Source: Pohlia nutans
Lineage: Eukaryota > Streptophyta > Bryopsida > Bryales > Mniaceae
Direction of reading: 5' to 3'
DNA: 64,000 nt
Assembly (NCBI GenBank): GCA_022496805.1
Contig: CM040088.1
Span: 27,100,452-27,164,451 of the forward strand
The notes under the pieces are model-generated. The model did not search any database, had not been told where the DNA came from, and saw nothing but the letters and a program-made list of their open reading frames with translations. Positions 10,916-22,526 of this stretch are shown one piece after another. How positions within the stretch are numbered: position 1 is the first letter of the stretch; every line of letters starts with the position of its first letter. Made by a program: the position numbers and the translations under genes.

Positions 10916-12275
10916 GCTAATTCCATCCATTGTGGAGCATTTGAATGCTGAGATAGTGCTCATGACTGTAACTGATTGTAGCCAGGCCATAGATTGGCTC
11001 AAGTGTTCCTACCTGTATGTGCGCATCAAGAAGGTATGATGCTTTTTGATACAAACTACTTTTCATTTTGTTTCCAGTATACATGCATTTGAACAATGTC
11101 ACTGAATGACCTCACAGTATGATTGTATGATTTTGCTGCTTAGAACCCACAACATTACCATATCAAGAATGGAGTCTCACCGGATCAACTGGAAAACAAG
11201 TTGAAGGGTAATGCTTCGATAACGCTGATGCTCCTGCAAAATGTTAGTGTCGATAGCGTTTCCAAGACTGAAGATGTGTTTCTGCAGACATCTGTGTGCA
11301 GAATGTGAACAAACTTGCAAAATATGGTTTGGTTAAGACAGACGAATTTGGTTTTGTCTTGACACCACTCGGTATGAATTCAGTACATTATTTTAAATTT
11401 ATACTTTTGTTTCAACTTCTCGACTTGCGTTTTGTTTGAAGATCTTAAATTTCCACTGAGATTTTTATTGTGGCATGCAGAACCTGGACGAATAATGGAG
11501 AAGTACTATTTGCGGGTTGAGACAATGAAAACGCTGAGAGAAGCACAATGGAGGATCTTCTTCACATTTTGACAAACGCTGAGGAGCTATTATGTACACG
11601 AGGGCCTCTTCACGTTGCAATAGGAATTTAGTATTTTTTTTTCCACCAATTGTCCACCAGCTAATTTTCTCTTAACATACTTGAACACTAACGGTTCGTG
11701 ACAGGGATCAAGCTTCGGCGGGATGAAAAAAAAGATTGAATGATATCAATGCGGACATGAGCGGCAGAATCAGATTTCATGTAAACTTGGACGGGAAGCT
11801 GAATCTTGAAAAGGATATAATCAGACGCTGAGAAGATATTTCACTAGTAGCAAACCTGTCGTTTTTCATTCCTCATTTTGTGGGAACAGTGAATAGTACT
11901 GGAATATTATCCTTACGTTTCTGTCTTCTTGTGACTAAAACTACTCATCAGCACTAACACAGCCCATGTGTCTGGCGCCGTTTCATTTCTTTTTCATTTA
12001 TAGTAAGTGAAAAACGACACATTTCCTTCTAGTGTTTATACTAGTGAATGATGCTCTTTCTGGCGACCCTTCTGTTTTGGATTTCACAATGAGCCAGGTA
12101 TGATGAGGACAATCATTTTGGTTGGGAGCTTCCCAGGTCCAGTGCTTCATGGTATCTGCAATATTATCTCTTTCTTAAGGAGTTTCTGGTTTCACAGGAT
12201 ATTACTGGAATTTGTAGCAATGGAACTCGTATCTGTCGGTGCATGGGCGACTACTTCATCTTCCTGAAAAGATAG
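10916..12275 (+). pseudogene. MER3-like: MER3/HFM1-type meiotic DNA helicase relic (Sec63-like region), introns retained
   Basis: MER3/HFM1 (ROCK-N-ROLLERS in Arabidopsis) promotes class I meiotic crossovers. Exons 10916-11033, 11144-11207, 11288-11371, 11481-11593, 11705-12097 and 12198-12275 align in order with its C-terminal winged-helix/Sec63-like part. Landmarks are VEHLNAEIV, AIDWLKCSYLYVRIKKNP, NKLAKYGLVKTDEFGFVL, EPGRIMEKYYLRVETMK, NAEELLWIKLRRDEKK, LNDINAD, VNDALSGDPSVLDF and NGTRICRCMGDYFIFLKR. GT-AG introns are kept, so this is a DNA-level copy, not a retrocopy. It is dead: there is a frameshift after VETMKTL, another in the A8 run near 11730, a further one near 11830, a MITE in the fifth exon and a TAG after FLKR. 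The ATPase motor domain upstream is absent. Confidence 0.85.
11842..12034. mobile_element. CACTA-like MITE inserted in a helicase pseudogene exon (TSD TTT)
   Basis: The left terminus reads CACTAGTAGCAAACCTGTCG. The right terminus, reverse-complemented, reads CACTAGAAGGAAATGTGTCG. TTT at 11839-11841 and 12035-12037 is the 3-bp target duplication. Removing the element and one TTT restores the reading EKIFILVNDALSG of the helicase relic, which proves the insertion. CACTA ends with a 3-bp TSD indicate the CMC/EnSpm superfamily. At 193 bp it is non-autonomous. Confidence 0.88.
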
Positions 12276-12787
12276 ATGTTATAACGTGTTTCAAGGTTGT
12301 GGTTTTGGATGTGATACTGTGCAAATCGGAGGTATTGTTCATGTTACATAGAATGGGCTCTATTTGTTTGAAGTGGCGAATTTTGGGCAGACTAAAGGAA
12401 TAATTTAGGCTGGATTGAGTTTTGCAGAGCCAGCTGGGAGAGAAGAAATGAGTAGTCACATATGGCAGTCAGTGAAAAATTTTGAACAACATGTGAAGGA
12501 AGATGGACATGCGACATCTGGGTTTAGTATATATTCAACCAAAAATATATGTTAGTGTAGCATATCATATTATAGCATAGCATAGCATATAATGGTGTAG
12601 CACTTGCAATATAGGCATATAGCATATATAGTTTCAATTTGCTTGTACATGAAAAAAGTTACAAGTTAATATAAACATGTTACACAAAGTGTTTGAAGTT
12701 GATGTGGATGAGATGCAAAACATGAGGCCTTCCTTATTTAAAATTATGTAAAACATATCTTAGTTTAATCCTATAGATGAGGAAAAA
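12276..12787. other. Decayed sequence downstream of the helicase relic
   Basis: Further helicase exons were looked for but no convincing peptide is visible. The later part is AT-rich with short 'agcata' runs near 12555-12620. Confidence 0.35.
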
Positions 12788-13046
12788 ATGTTTTACTTGT
12801 GCAACAAAGATGTTTTACTTTTGTGGCAAATTTTTTTTACTTTTGTGGCAAAGATGTTTTACTTTTGTGGCAAAGGTGTTTTACTTTTGTGGTGAAGATA
12901 TTTTACTTTTGTAGCAAAGATGTTTTACTTTTGTGGCAAAGGTGTTTTACTTTTGTGGTGAAGATATTTTACTTTTGTGGCAAAGTTGTTTTATTTTTGA
13001 GGCAAAGATGTTTTATTTTTGAGGCAAAGATGTTTTACTTTTGTGC
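12788..13046. repeat. Short tandem repeat, ~23-bp unit, about eleven copies
   Basis: The unit is a variant of 'gttttacttttgtggcaaag'. Two adjacent subtypes, one with 'caaagatg' and one with 'tgaagata', alternate, so some duplication involved pairs of units. One frame stays open because the unit length gives repeated FTFV/FYFC-like peptides. It is not a credible gene. Confidence 0.85.
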
Positions 13047-14094
13047 CTAAAAGTCTATGAATAGAAAAAGAGTTAGATAGTTTGTGTAAATGTTACGTTT
13101 AAATGAAGACTACATATAGTGTGAACTTTAATAAAGTTACATGGAAGATATGATTTTAGGTTATTGAGAATATGCAAGTTTAAAGAGAGATTTTGGTTAA
13201 AGAACTGCCAAGAGGTTAATAAGCAAATGTTATACATATGATTGAAGATTATGAGATCAATGTGCCAAGCATGTGACGTTTCAAGCTTAGAATTGTAAAA
13301 AACATATTTGTTTATGGTTTTCAGAACATTGCAATTATGTTTTACCTATGAGTCAAAAAAAAATATAGATAGAAATAATTTTGTTATGAGTGTATGAAAC
13401 GCCCGTTCGAAGAAAGTGTATATGATGCAACAAATTTGCTAAGATTATGGATAAAATAAATCCTCGACTCATCAAGAATACATACTCTTGCTGATTGATG
13501 TAGGTTTACAAACTAGGTAAAAATAAGTTACAAGCATGTTATAGAATTGATAAAAATTGATGTAAATGATGAATAGAATACATAGTAATATTTGCTATGT
13601 TTCACTTAAAAAATGCATTAGTGATGAATGTGTAAGAAAACAAAAAAGTTTAACTAACGTAAATTAAATGTTAAAAATACAATTTATGGATGTTATGCAT
13701 GATGATTAATTAATTTGCAAAAATGATTGATACCACCTACAACTCCACAACACAAAGGAAAGATTCATGTTTTTTCTGTATTTCACAAAATTGCTTAGTA
13801 CGTTAAAAAAATGACACATCTTTGTTTTAAGAGCATCATAAATTGCGTGACAAAAGCGTCATAAATTTTGTTTTTAAAATGTTGAGAAACTTGGAAAAGT
13901 TGTTCTAAAAACGTCAATATATTCATTTATGACATTTTTGTAACACATTTTTTATGACACTTTTGAAACAGATTAAAATCTTTCTAAAAACGAATTTTGT
14001 GACATGTTAAAAACAAAAAAAGGACCGAGCTGATTTTTTTCCCGTCGTGCAAGTGTCATAAAAGTGTTTTAATCTGCACGTTCTGTAGTAGTGA
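13047..14094. other. AT-rich DNA ending in a CACTA-like terminus
   Basis: The region ends with TTCTGTAGTAGTG (14082-14094), the reverse of a CACTACTACAGAA terminus seen on plant CACTA-like elements. The preceding ~290 bp contain repeated 'tttatgacactttt' and 'gcgtcataaa' motifs in both orientations. No matching left terminus was found, so the element boundary is undefined. The rest shows nothing recognisable. Confidence 0.4.
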
Positions 14095-14128
14095 TTGATT
14101 GATTGCAATTAGTTTCATACACAATCAA

Positions 14129-14790
14129 TCAATCAATGATCAAGAACGATACCTGGCACTGAATAGAATAAATTCGTGCGTCGCCGCGAAGGATAATTGT
14201 GACCGGAAGTACCTCCAGGAGGTGACCCCGGAGAGTGGTGATAACGCGGTTAAGCAGGCCGCCTGTGCGGCTGTTGGGGGAGGGGTTATGGTCAAGAAGC
14301 ACTTGTATCTGCAGACATGGATTGCAACGTTGACGCCCAAGAACGATACCAAGCACGAATCGCTCCCTTGCACTGGAATCAGGATGGTGACGACCGTCGA
14401 CGGTAAATGCGCCATCGCGTACTAACAGCTTGGAACGGAACGGAACGGAATGGAAAGGAGCCCGTATGGCAAGCTCTGGAGATGATCGACTCGTAGAGCA
14501 GATCACAGTTGATCTGGGCAGGCTGCGGCAGTGCTAGAGCGAGAGTAGGCTGGAATGAGTGTAACAAACTCTCTGGTATTTATTTTCTGCGCACCACTAC
14601 GATTGGTAGCTGATGCAACAAGATTTTTATGAATTCCGTGACTGTGTTTGATCGATGAGTCATGGCGTGCTGATGCTTCGAGAGCGACGTGAGGCGATTG
14701 AGCTGCATGGCGCACCAATCTCGGTGTATGGGCCCAGCTTCAAGAGCAGGCTAGCTGCTGCGCATGAATTGCACACTGTCGGCCTTCGGG
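14129..14790 (-). pseudogene. Relic C of the bHLH-ACT gene: 5' flank fused to the ACT-domain exon
   Basis: On the minus strand, about 14418-14150 matches exon 3 of gene B: SDSCLVSFLGVNVAIHV, then GGLLNRVITTL and IYSIQCQ, ending at the same TGCCAG|GTATCG donor. A frameshift separates the two peptide parts. About 14790-14545 matches the 5' flank of genes A and B, including the minus-strand text 'gcagaaaataaatacc' and 'cacgccatgactca'. Exons 1 and 2 and the bHLH helices are missing, so an internal deletion joins flank to ACT exon. A short TTCCG repeat lies in the joining region. Confidence 0.8.
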
Positions 14791-15059
14791 TACGATTGTC
14801 ACTAGCAGGAGTAGTTAGCATTGTTTCAAAACGCATATTCTGAATCGGCTAGTGCGTGAACCGCCCCAATCGCCATCAACCTTTTCAGCCAGGGAGACAA
14901 CTTGGACCCATTCACAAGAATCTTTTTTCGAAGCAGTTCTTCAGGCTCTTTGCTGACACACATGGTTCAGATTAATTTGGCGCAGTTGGAGGATTCTTTT
15001 GTTATCTGTACAAGACAATGAAGTAACCGAGCATTGTTTTCCTCTGGTAGAATGCAGGG

Positions 15060-15700
15060 CGTTCTGCATGCAGAATTGAAAAATATTCAAGCCTATATCA
15101 TAGCTTCTGTGGCTGTGGGCTGTGTAATGTTTTCTAGACCGAGTTTGTAATTCATTTGTAAATTACCGAGTTGTAATCCATTTGTAAATGAGGAAGGTTT
15201 CGACTAAAGCCTGATCCTGATTACTGAACCCTGAGCTTCGACCTGGAAAGTGAGGAACGCCTGATCATGAATTTCAGGTTTTAGGTTTCCATGATGTCGA
15301 CAGTGTATTGGTGCTCATGGACAGCAATCAAGGTAGATGATAATTACCATTTAATAAGCTCTAGCGTCACTTTTACACTTTGAGCTGTTTGCGTCACACT
15401 TGAGGAGTGTGATTTTTGGAGGTGTGGATACAAGAGCCAAATCTGATGAGGTGAAATTTTCATCATTGTATCTGAATTTCTTATGTGATTTCGAAGAGCC
15501 AAATCTGATGAGGTGAAATTTTCATCATTGTATCTGAATTTCTTATGTGATTTCGAAGTGGGAGGTTGCAGACCATTATAAGTGGCAGCCGACAACCCCA
15601 TTTCCATTCAAAGAGGAGTGACCATAGACATCGAGCTAAGTCATGGTCACAACTTCCGAATGAATAGTTGTTGGTAGCACAGGAGATTGGAGGTATCAGT
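15060..15700. repeat. Dispersed repeat, copies near 19795-20430 and 54060-54610
   Basis: The phrases 'tagaccgagtttgtaattc', 'ccgagttgtaatccatttg' and 'gaaagtgaggaacgcctgat' recur at 19795-20430. The 54-kb copy is inverted. No terminal inverted repeats were recognised and no coding content is supported. Confidence 0.65.
15434..15557. repeat. Perfect-looking 62-bp tandem duplication
   Basis: Two adjacent copies start at 15434 and 15496. Each begins 'gagccaaatctgatgaggtg' and ends 'tgtgatttcgaa'. The near identity implies a recent slippage or unequal-exchange event inside the older dispersed repeat. Confidence 0.9.
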
Positions 15701-15966
15701 CCCAAACGGTTTTAGTATTGTCTTGAAACAATACTAAAACTTGGACAAAGAGGACGCTTTAGATCTCATTTCAATAGGAGATATTATGTTCTTATGTTCT
15801 TGTTATTTGAGAAATCGAGTAAATCCCTTCATATTCTTTAATATATTTAGTGACAATTAAGCAATATAATAGTAGCTTGGTGGTTGAAAGAAATACATGA
15901 GTAAAAAAATAATTGTGTAGATGGTAAAATTTCCCACTTATTCAAAGAACCCCAATATGGTGGAAA

Positions 15967-16230
15967 AAGGCCATATTCGTTATATTGAGACTTTTCGCAG
16001 ATTTTGAGACGGAATGCTTGTTATTCAAAAACTCATTTAAAAAATAATAATTGAAACCAAAAAAAAATAATGCTCAAATAGTGATTCTATAATGAAATTC
16101 TAAAAGTTTGTGTTGTTACTTGTTTATAAAAAAATACTAGTAAAGAGATAAAACGTTTTTTTTTTTTTTTTTTTTGAGTCGAGGATAAAAATGAGACTGC
16201 AAAAGGTCTCAATATAACGAATATGGCCTT
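15967..16230. mobile_element. MITE with AAGGCCATATTCG terminal repeats, 264 bp
   Basis: The left end AAGGCCATATTCGTTATA and following bases are mirrored by TATAACGAATATGGCCTT at the right end, with the inverted repeat continuing through 'ttgagac'. The interior is AT-rich with a long T run near 16157. The termini resemble those of the foldback element at 60366-60777 (AAGGCGTATTTCGTTATA), so the two probably belong to one superfamily. Confidence 0.75.
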
Positions 16231-17688
16231 GAAAGTCCCATTTAAACAAATATGGGCAATTTCAATTTGTTACATTTGTTTTAATAGTTTTATAAGAATA
16301 TCTACCTTTAAACAAATTGAGGAAGAGAGAGTGTGAGAGGGTAACTGTGGGCCAACGTGAGTGACGAGTCTATTAAAGGAAGGGCTACCAATTGGCCAAG
16401 AAGACCAAAATGGCATGTTATACCCTTCATGCCCTCTTTCGAAAGTAAACTCTATAATCACATAGTTAGCAAGTACCAAGTAGCCAATAATATGGAACAT
16501 TTAAAATGGGTAAAGCACATGCAATTTACGTTGGTGTAGTTGTATATTAACATGAGTATATATGTGTATATATGAAAATATATAAAAATATAAAAATATA
16601 AAAACATATTTATTTATACATATATTTATATGTAGATATTATTATGTAGACGGGTGGATGTTAGAGGAGTATGGGTAATGTTTATATATTTTCTATTCGT
16701 CGTTTTGTGAGTATAATGTGTTGTAGGCATTTGATGGCATTAGTGTGAATAGCTCTTAGTGCTATGTTCATGATTCCTATATCAACTTGGAAGTGGCATA
16801 GAGTTGGTTAGAGAGTGTATGTTTTATGTTGGCATGGATGACTCCATGGACTTCGGCGGTGAGTACTATTAGAGGACTAACCGGTTAGCCTTGATTTACT
16901 ATGTAGCTGAGGAGGGGTGCGTATTTTGTGATTTTTTTTGTTATGCTTTATGGTGGGAGTTAGTCATCGCATTATATGGATTCTATAAATTAAATGATTA
17001 TGGATGGGTGTGGCTGTGTGGGATGTGATGCATCCAATGGGTGATTGAGCACAAATATTATATTGAGACGTAATTTGGCATTGGAGTGACACTCTGATGT
17101 GGGACATGTGCATGGGAGTAACTAAGATGGAATTGTACTTCTGGATTTTCTATTTTGGTTTTTTCCATTATTTACTAGATGGAAACATTTTGTTTTTGTA
17201 TTGCTCATGAATATTTTTAGTAATTTCCTACAAATTGAGGAACAAATGATTTGGGTTATTCTTAGTATATAAGTATTTAGAAAGTGTAATGTCAACCATA
17301 TGGGATAATTATAAATTTAAAGAATTTTGACTTACTTATTTTCAAAATTAACATTTAAAAAATAGTGCTTATTATAAAGTATAGCATATCTATAAATGTA
17401 AGAACAAAGGACAAAAAAAAGCTTAGACCTCTCTCCTTTTTATGACATAATATGTAATTTTAGTCATTAAATTATATTAAATTTTAGATGTTAAAAATAA
17501 AATCGTAATATTGGTGGATTTTTTACGTTAAATACTTTTAAATTCATTTAATTGAAAATTTAATTGTATTGATAATTTTTTAAATACCAAACTTTTCATT
17601 TTTTCTTTTGAATAAAACATTGAATAAAACTTCATCAAAGATGTTGGAGGGATATTTTGTAACGCATCTTCATTTTGGTCTACATACT
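16231..17688. other. AT-rich intergenic DNA, no gene seen
   Basis: Apart from an AT-dinucleotide-rich stretch near 16550-16640, nothing was recognised. Open frames are short and not protein-like. Confidence 0.4.
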
Positions 17689-17692
17689 TTAA

Positions 17693-17880
17693 CCTCTAAA
17701 AGACCAAGTGGACGAACTGAAGTATCCAAGAATGATTTCATTACTTTAGTAACCTATTTGGATTGCATAATGTTGACTCAATGTTAATTAGAGAATTGTA
17801 AATGTCCGTTACAAGAATACAAAAATCCTTCAAGATTTGCAATTACGTTGATCGATCCACTAGGAAAAACCTACAACGTC
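17693..17880. mobile_element. End fragment of a TTAA-flanked element
   Basis: TTAA (17689-17692) is followed by CCTCTAAAAGACCAAGTGG. The next ~150 bases are an inverted copy of the right half of the TTAA element at 41227-41724: shared blocks include 'actcaatgtta', 'gagaattgtaaatg' and 'ttacgttgatcgatccact'. The fragment breaks off about 50 bp before a relic of the bHLH gene. Confidence 0.7.
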
Positions 17881-17930
17881 AATACAAGTGAACCTGGGAT
17901 ATGGTAGTTAAGGAAGTTAATGACAAGATA

Positions 17931-17988
17931 CACTTGTGTTCGCAGACATAGATTGCAACGTTGGGGCCTAGAAATGATGCCAGGCACA
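17931..17988 (-). pseudogene. Relic D: ~50-bp piece of the bHLH gene ACT exon
   Basis: Read on the minus strand, the text around 'catttctaggccccaacg' and 'ttgcaatctatgtctgcg' matches gene B exon 3 where it encodes GTNVAIHV, and also relic C. The match is short but the word order and spacing agree. Confidence 0.65.
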
Positions 17989-18425
17989 ATTACATTAATA
18001 TAGGATGTTCAAAATTTATTACAAGAATAAAAATGAGAACATTCTTGAAATATAACTAAGTAAACTATAGTGGAATTTGCTTTTATTTTTTAGGGTACTT
18101 TTAAATACCCTTTTTTCATACGTGATACTCAAAAAATACCAAGAGTGACCTCCCGGAGCTTTCCATTGGAGTCACAATAGTGATGATTGTATACTAGTAT
18201 TTTTTCTTAGCTAAGTGTAAAAAAAATCCATTGAATCACTTTTGTAACATTATGAAGCACAACTTTACTTTTCACAATACAATTTTTAGATTATTTTTTT
18301 CTTAGCAAGAATGCAAGACGTAATTGAATTATCAAAGAACTTTGGGATCGGTTGAAACTTTTACATAACAATCTAGAGTGGATCATTTCAAGAATGTTAT
18401 TCAGAAAAGTACTTAGATTCATATT

Positions 18426-18718
18426 CATTAGGAGAAAGGTGGGGTCTCCAAAAGGCCCTTGGTTTTGGCACGTGCAGAAAATTTGAGGTATGCCCGCACG
18501 TTTTTGACACTGGCACCAGTGGTGCCACGACGCTGCCAGCAGTGCAGTTCCGTGGGTCGAGCCAATCGACGCTGCCGCCAGCACTGCGGCTTCCGACACT
18601 GTCACTGGGCAGCGACCTTCACTCATGGTTTTACAAACGGAGGGGTGTTTGGGCAGCTTGTTCACCTAACCGGGGCTGCCTTAGAGGGCCCTTTGGGGAC
18701 CCCACACTTCCCCTAATG
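18426..18718. mobile_element. GC-rich MITE with CATTAGG termini, 293 bp
   Basis: The left end CATTAGGAGAAAGGTGGGGT and the reverse-complemented right end CATTAGGGGAAGTGTGGGGT form an imperfect inverted repeat that continues through 'ctccaaaaggccct'. The interior is GC-rich, unlike the surroundings. No target duplication is clear. Confidence 0.7.
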
Positions 18719-19249
18719 GATTGTTAAATGAAATGATGAAAAAATGATTGCATCATGTAGATTGTAGAAGAATAAAACTAAGATATAAAAATCTTTGCGA
18801 AGAAATATAATAATTAATAGTAGTGAGGTTGTTGGTTTGAGGCTACTTGATCATTCATTATTGGGATTTGGGGTGGCTTATTAAATTCTTTACATGATTT
18901 TTTGAAAGAATGGTCTTGCCTTCGAGCTTGCCTTTCACAACATTCCTTAAAGTGCAATATACCCTTTTATACTTCGATACAATTGAAATTGATATTTTTC
19001 AAATTGGAATGGACATTGTGTAAAAGGTTGACTTCAATGACATCTAAACTGTTAAAAAAGGATATTGTACCTTCAAGAATGTTGTAAACATTGTTGTTAC
19101 GGCGTGTTCACACTAACCTATATGGTCCAATTTGCATGTTTGATTAGCCTCCCACCTTGTCTCCATGTCTTCTTGTCTGTGCAACCACGTTGACCGATGA
19201 TTTAAATCGGGTACCTTTCATTACATTTCATTAAGAAAAGAAACTAATC

Positions 19250-19510
19250 TGTTTTTTTTAAGAATGTTGTCAAAGGTAACAGTGACCTTTCTTTTGCAAT
19301 GATACGTAAGAATGTTGTGAAAGGTAAAGCTCATCTCAAACTTTACACTTAGCATAGGGAAGAAATTGAGCCATTTAAGAATGTTGTAAAATGGAAGTTG
19401 GTTTCTTCATACGTAGCAAACAAAGCAATCAAAGATGCAATACTATTGTTTCAATCTCTTCCACAAAACCTTTTATTTTCTTTTGGATGACAATGTAATA
19501 GTAGTTCACA
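19250..19510. repeat. Copy of the repeat that also precedes both bHLH genes
   Basis: Motifs 'aagaatgttgtgaaaggtaa', 'gggaagaaattgagcca' and 'tcaatctcttccac' occur here and at 22055-22310, 26395-26670 and 42880-43110. The last two lie upstream of genes A and B, so the other copies may mark more duplicates of the locus. Confidence 0.7.
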
Positions 19511-19794
19511 GGATTCAAGCATGATATGGGTATCAAAAAGGAATGTCTCATTAAAACACTATCATTTTTTAACTCATTTAATGTGTACTAGAAATTACAC
19601 ATTTTCAATTTACATGAATTTGATGACAAATTCATGAGAAAGTAGTAATACTCCATCTAAAATACTATTGAACAAGAAAAATTGAACAATCTTGATATTC
19701 CTTTTCATTCGTTTATTATCAAATCTGGAACTGTCTTAGTTCCGGATTTGAAGCAAAAGAAACAATCCGGAATAATACCAATTTATAACAAATT

Positions 19795-20430
19795 AGAAAA
19801 TATTCAAGTCTGTATCATAGATTATGTGGTTGTGAGCTGCATAATGTTTTCTAGACCGAGTTTGTAATTCATTTGTAAATTACCGAGTTGTAATCCATTT
19901 GTAAATGAGGAAGGTTTCGATTAAAGCAGTTATGATTGAAGTAGTACTTGAACTTGGACCACACTACAAGGAGAGGCGTCGTTTCTCACTCAGGAGGAGG
20001 ATCCTGTTCATTGCTTTCTTTTTTATTGTACACGCTTGTCCTACGTTACGAATCGCACTCACCAAGTCCAATTAAAAAATTGGTGAGTGCGAAGTGGTGC
20101 CGTTTGACTCACAGAAAGAGTGAAAAGCGACGCCTTCTCCTTGTAGTGCCAAGTCACCATGGAGGTTACAACTTAGTGGAAAATATAGAATATGTACATG
20201 GTCTACCACAAACTCAGTGTAGATGTGATGTTTGGAGGTATGGAGACATCTCTGGATACAAGTAAATGATGCTCAGGGAAGACTTAATGAATAAGATATG
20301 AATTTGTTCTGGTTGTGGAAAACGACTTAACAACGTTTGGAACTGTACACAGTTTTAAACCCTGAGCTTCGAGCGACTTGGAAAGTGAGGAACGCTTGAT
20401 CATGATTTTCAGGTTTCCGATCATGATTTG
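19795..20430. repeat. Second copy of the 15.1-kb dispersed repeat, with a MITE inserted
   Basis: The left part resembles 15100-15210 and the right part (about 20330-20430) resembles 15225-15290. The CACTA-like MITE at 19962-20148 interrupts it. Confidence 0.6.
19962..20148. mobile_element. CACTA-like MITE, 187 bp (TSD CCA)
   Basis: Termini are CACTACAAGGAGAGGCGTCG and, reverse-complemented, CACTACAAGGAGAAGGCGTC. CCA at 19959-19961 and 20149-20151 is the 3-bp target duplication. The element is a close relative of those at 30237-30418 and 52551-53591. Confidence 0.9.
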
Positions 20431-20472
20431 ACCAATGATTCAAACCGGTTTTCTTTCATTACATTTCATTAA

Positions 20473-21272
20473 CCCTTTAGTGCCTAGGTAACCAGTAAGT
20501 GGTCACTAGATCATCGAAAAATGAAATGCTGTAAAATCTGTGAACTATCTTAGTTCGGTGTTTGAAGTTCAGAAGTGTAACTTTTGATTATGCAGATGAT
20601 GCAAAAAGAAATTTTGAAATCTGACTTTCTTAGATATCCAAATACCTATGTTCAAAACACCAAAATACTGCAAATACCTCAAAATACAGCAAATACTTAC
20701 AAATACAACACATGTACTATGCGGTATTTCTTGTATTTGAAAGTTTGTTATCTTGTATTTATTTTTGGATTGTGTTCTCTTGTTCATGTTCCATCAATGT
20801 ATGTATTCCGATCTTGATCAATGTACCAAATCCTTTCTTATTTTAATGTATAAATTTTGTCTTAAACCGTACATAGATAAGTCACTCTCACTTATAAAAT
20901 TCACAATAATTATGTGTGAGTCAGTTCTTGACATGAAAGATTGCAATGGAGAGGTGTTGACATAGGTCATTGCTGAACTGCTTCACTTTCATTTTTGAAA
21001 ATTTAACCAAAATTCTATTTAACTTTAAAGTCACACACCCCTCAAAATCTCATTTTGGAGTGTGCATTATACGGTTCAAAGACATACTATAATCTTTCAA
21101 TCCAACAGTTTGATCTGACCAAGATTTAACCAAAACTTGTTTCATTAAGCTATGCTTATATTGATATGGTTGAATACTATTGATAGCATTCCTAATTTCA
21201 AGAGAGAAAGTTTTAAAAAAATATCACCCAAAAAACTGTGGTTTCTCCAGAACCACCCTAGGCACTAAAGGG
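20473..21272. mobile_element. TTAA-flanked element with perfect 16-bp terminal repeats, 800 bp
   Basis: Left TTAA is 20469-20472 and right TTAA is 21273-21276. The ends are CCCTTTAGTGCCTAGG and CCTAGGCACTAAAGGG, an exact inverted repeat. No transposase was found inside. It is one of the best preserved members of the family, and a TTAA target with CCC-starting ends points to the piggyBac superfamily. Confidence 0.85.
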
Positions 21273-22054
21273 TTAAGAAAGGAAATGGGTACAAGGATGC
21301 TTGCCGTACTCCAGTCAGGAAGGAATCAGGAATGAAAGAAATTTTAAATGTTATATTTTGCAAATAAATACAAAAGTAATATTTAAAAACATTATTTAGT
21401 ATTAGAACACATATAATCGTATCATTTTCTAAATTAAAATGTATAAAATCATTAATTTATAATTTTCTTACTTATTAGGATTTAGTACCTAATATCATAT
21501 CAATGGAAAATCGACATGTATATATAAGAATTTACCATGAAATTTTTATTGGTTAATTACCTTAGAACTCACTCTTAATTTTTTAAATTTGAAATCCAAT
21601 TTTTTTTTCAATTTGGAAGTCCTTTTAAATGTAGTCCCTCCTTATAATATTTCAGAGGATTGTGAAAATTATAAAAAAATAGTTACATACCACATTTCAT
21701 GTTGTAAAATACTTCAACTGATTATTAAAACATAATGAATCGGTATAATCAATTACAAACACTTTCCATTAAGTATTTATATTCCTTTTTGATTCTTGAA
21801 TTATAAAATTCACACTATGACATAGTCTTGAATGTGACCTACAAGAATGATATTAACAAATTTAATCCATTAATAGCAAGTTTTAAATGTAGTTCCATAC
21901 TGATTCTACTAAAAGCAAGTGAAGTTATATTAAAATCATGCTTTCACAATAAAATTTGTATTCTAATCTATATTAAAAGGAAAAAATTTCACAATTTTAT
22001 AGTGTGACATTCCTTATGGGGTATTCCAAGCATGCTTGTATCCAAATTAAACTA

Positions 22055-22310
22055 TTTTTTTTAAGAATGTTGTGAAAGGTAACTATGACCTTTCTTTTGC
22101 AATGATACATAAGAATGTTGTGAAAGGTAAGGCTCATCCCAAGCTTCACACTTAGCATAGGGAAGAAATTGAGCCATTTGAAAATGTTATAAAATGTAAG
22201 TTGGTTTCTTCATATGTAGCAATCAAAGATGCAATACTATTGTTTCAATCTCTTCCATAAAACCTTTTATTGTCTTTTGGATGACAATGTAATAGTAGTT
22301 CATAGTTCAC
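22055..22310. repeat. Third copy of the repeat that precedes the bHLH genes
   Basis: It carries 'aagaatgttgtgaaaggtaa', 'gcataggg' and 'gaagaaattgagccattt' in the same order as 19250-19510. No bHLH coding sequence follows it directly. Confidence 0.65.
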
Positions 22311-22526
22311 GAATATTAAATTATATGTATTCCTTGAGGACAAATCCTCTTAATATATAGACATCTATGTACGGTTCTACACCTTAAGATTTGAAACTTC
22401 ATATTCTCACTTTTGACATGTTTATGTCTTTTTAAGGGCATCGATTTGTTGTGACAATTCAATTGGCTGCACACAGGGACAATTGTGGCCAATCGATGGA
22501 CTTGCAAAGGGAAGAAGTTAAGCCAA

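Noticed and set aside
12799..13050. 83-codon Phe/Val/Cys-rich plus-strand frame
   Set aside because: It is the translation of the 23-bp tandem repeat.
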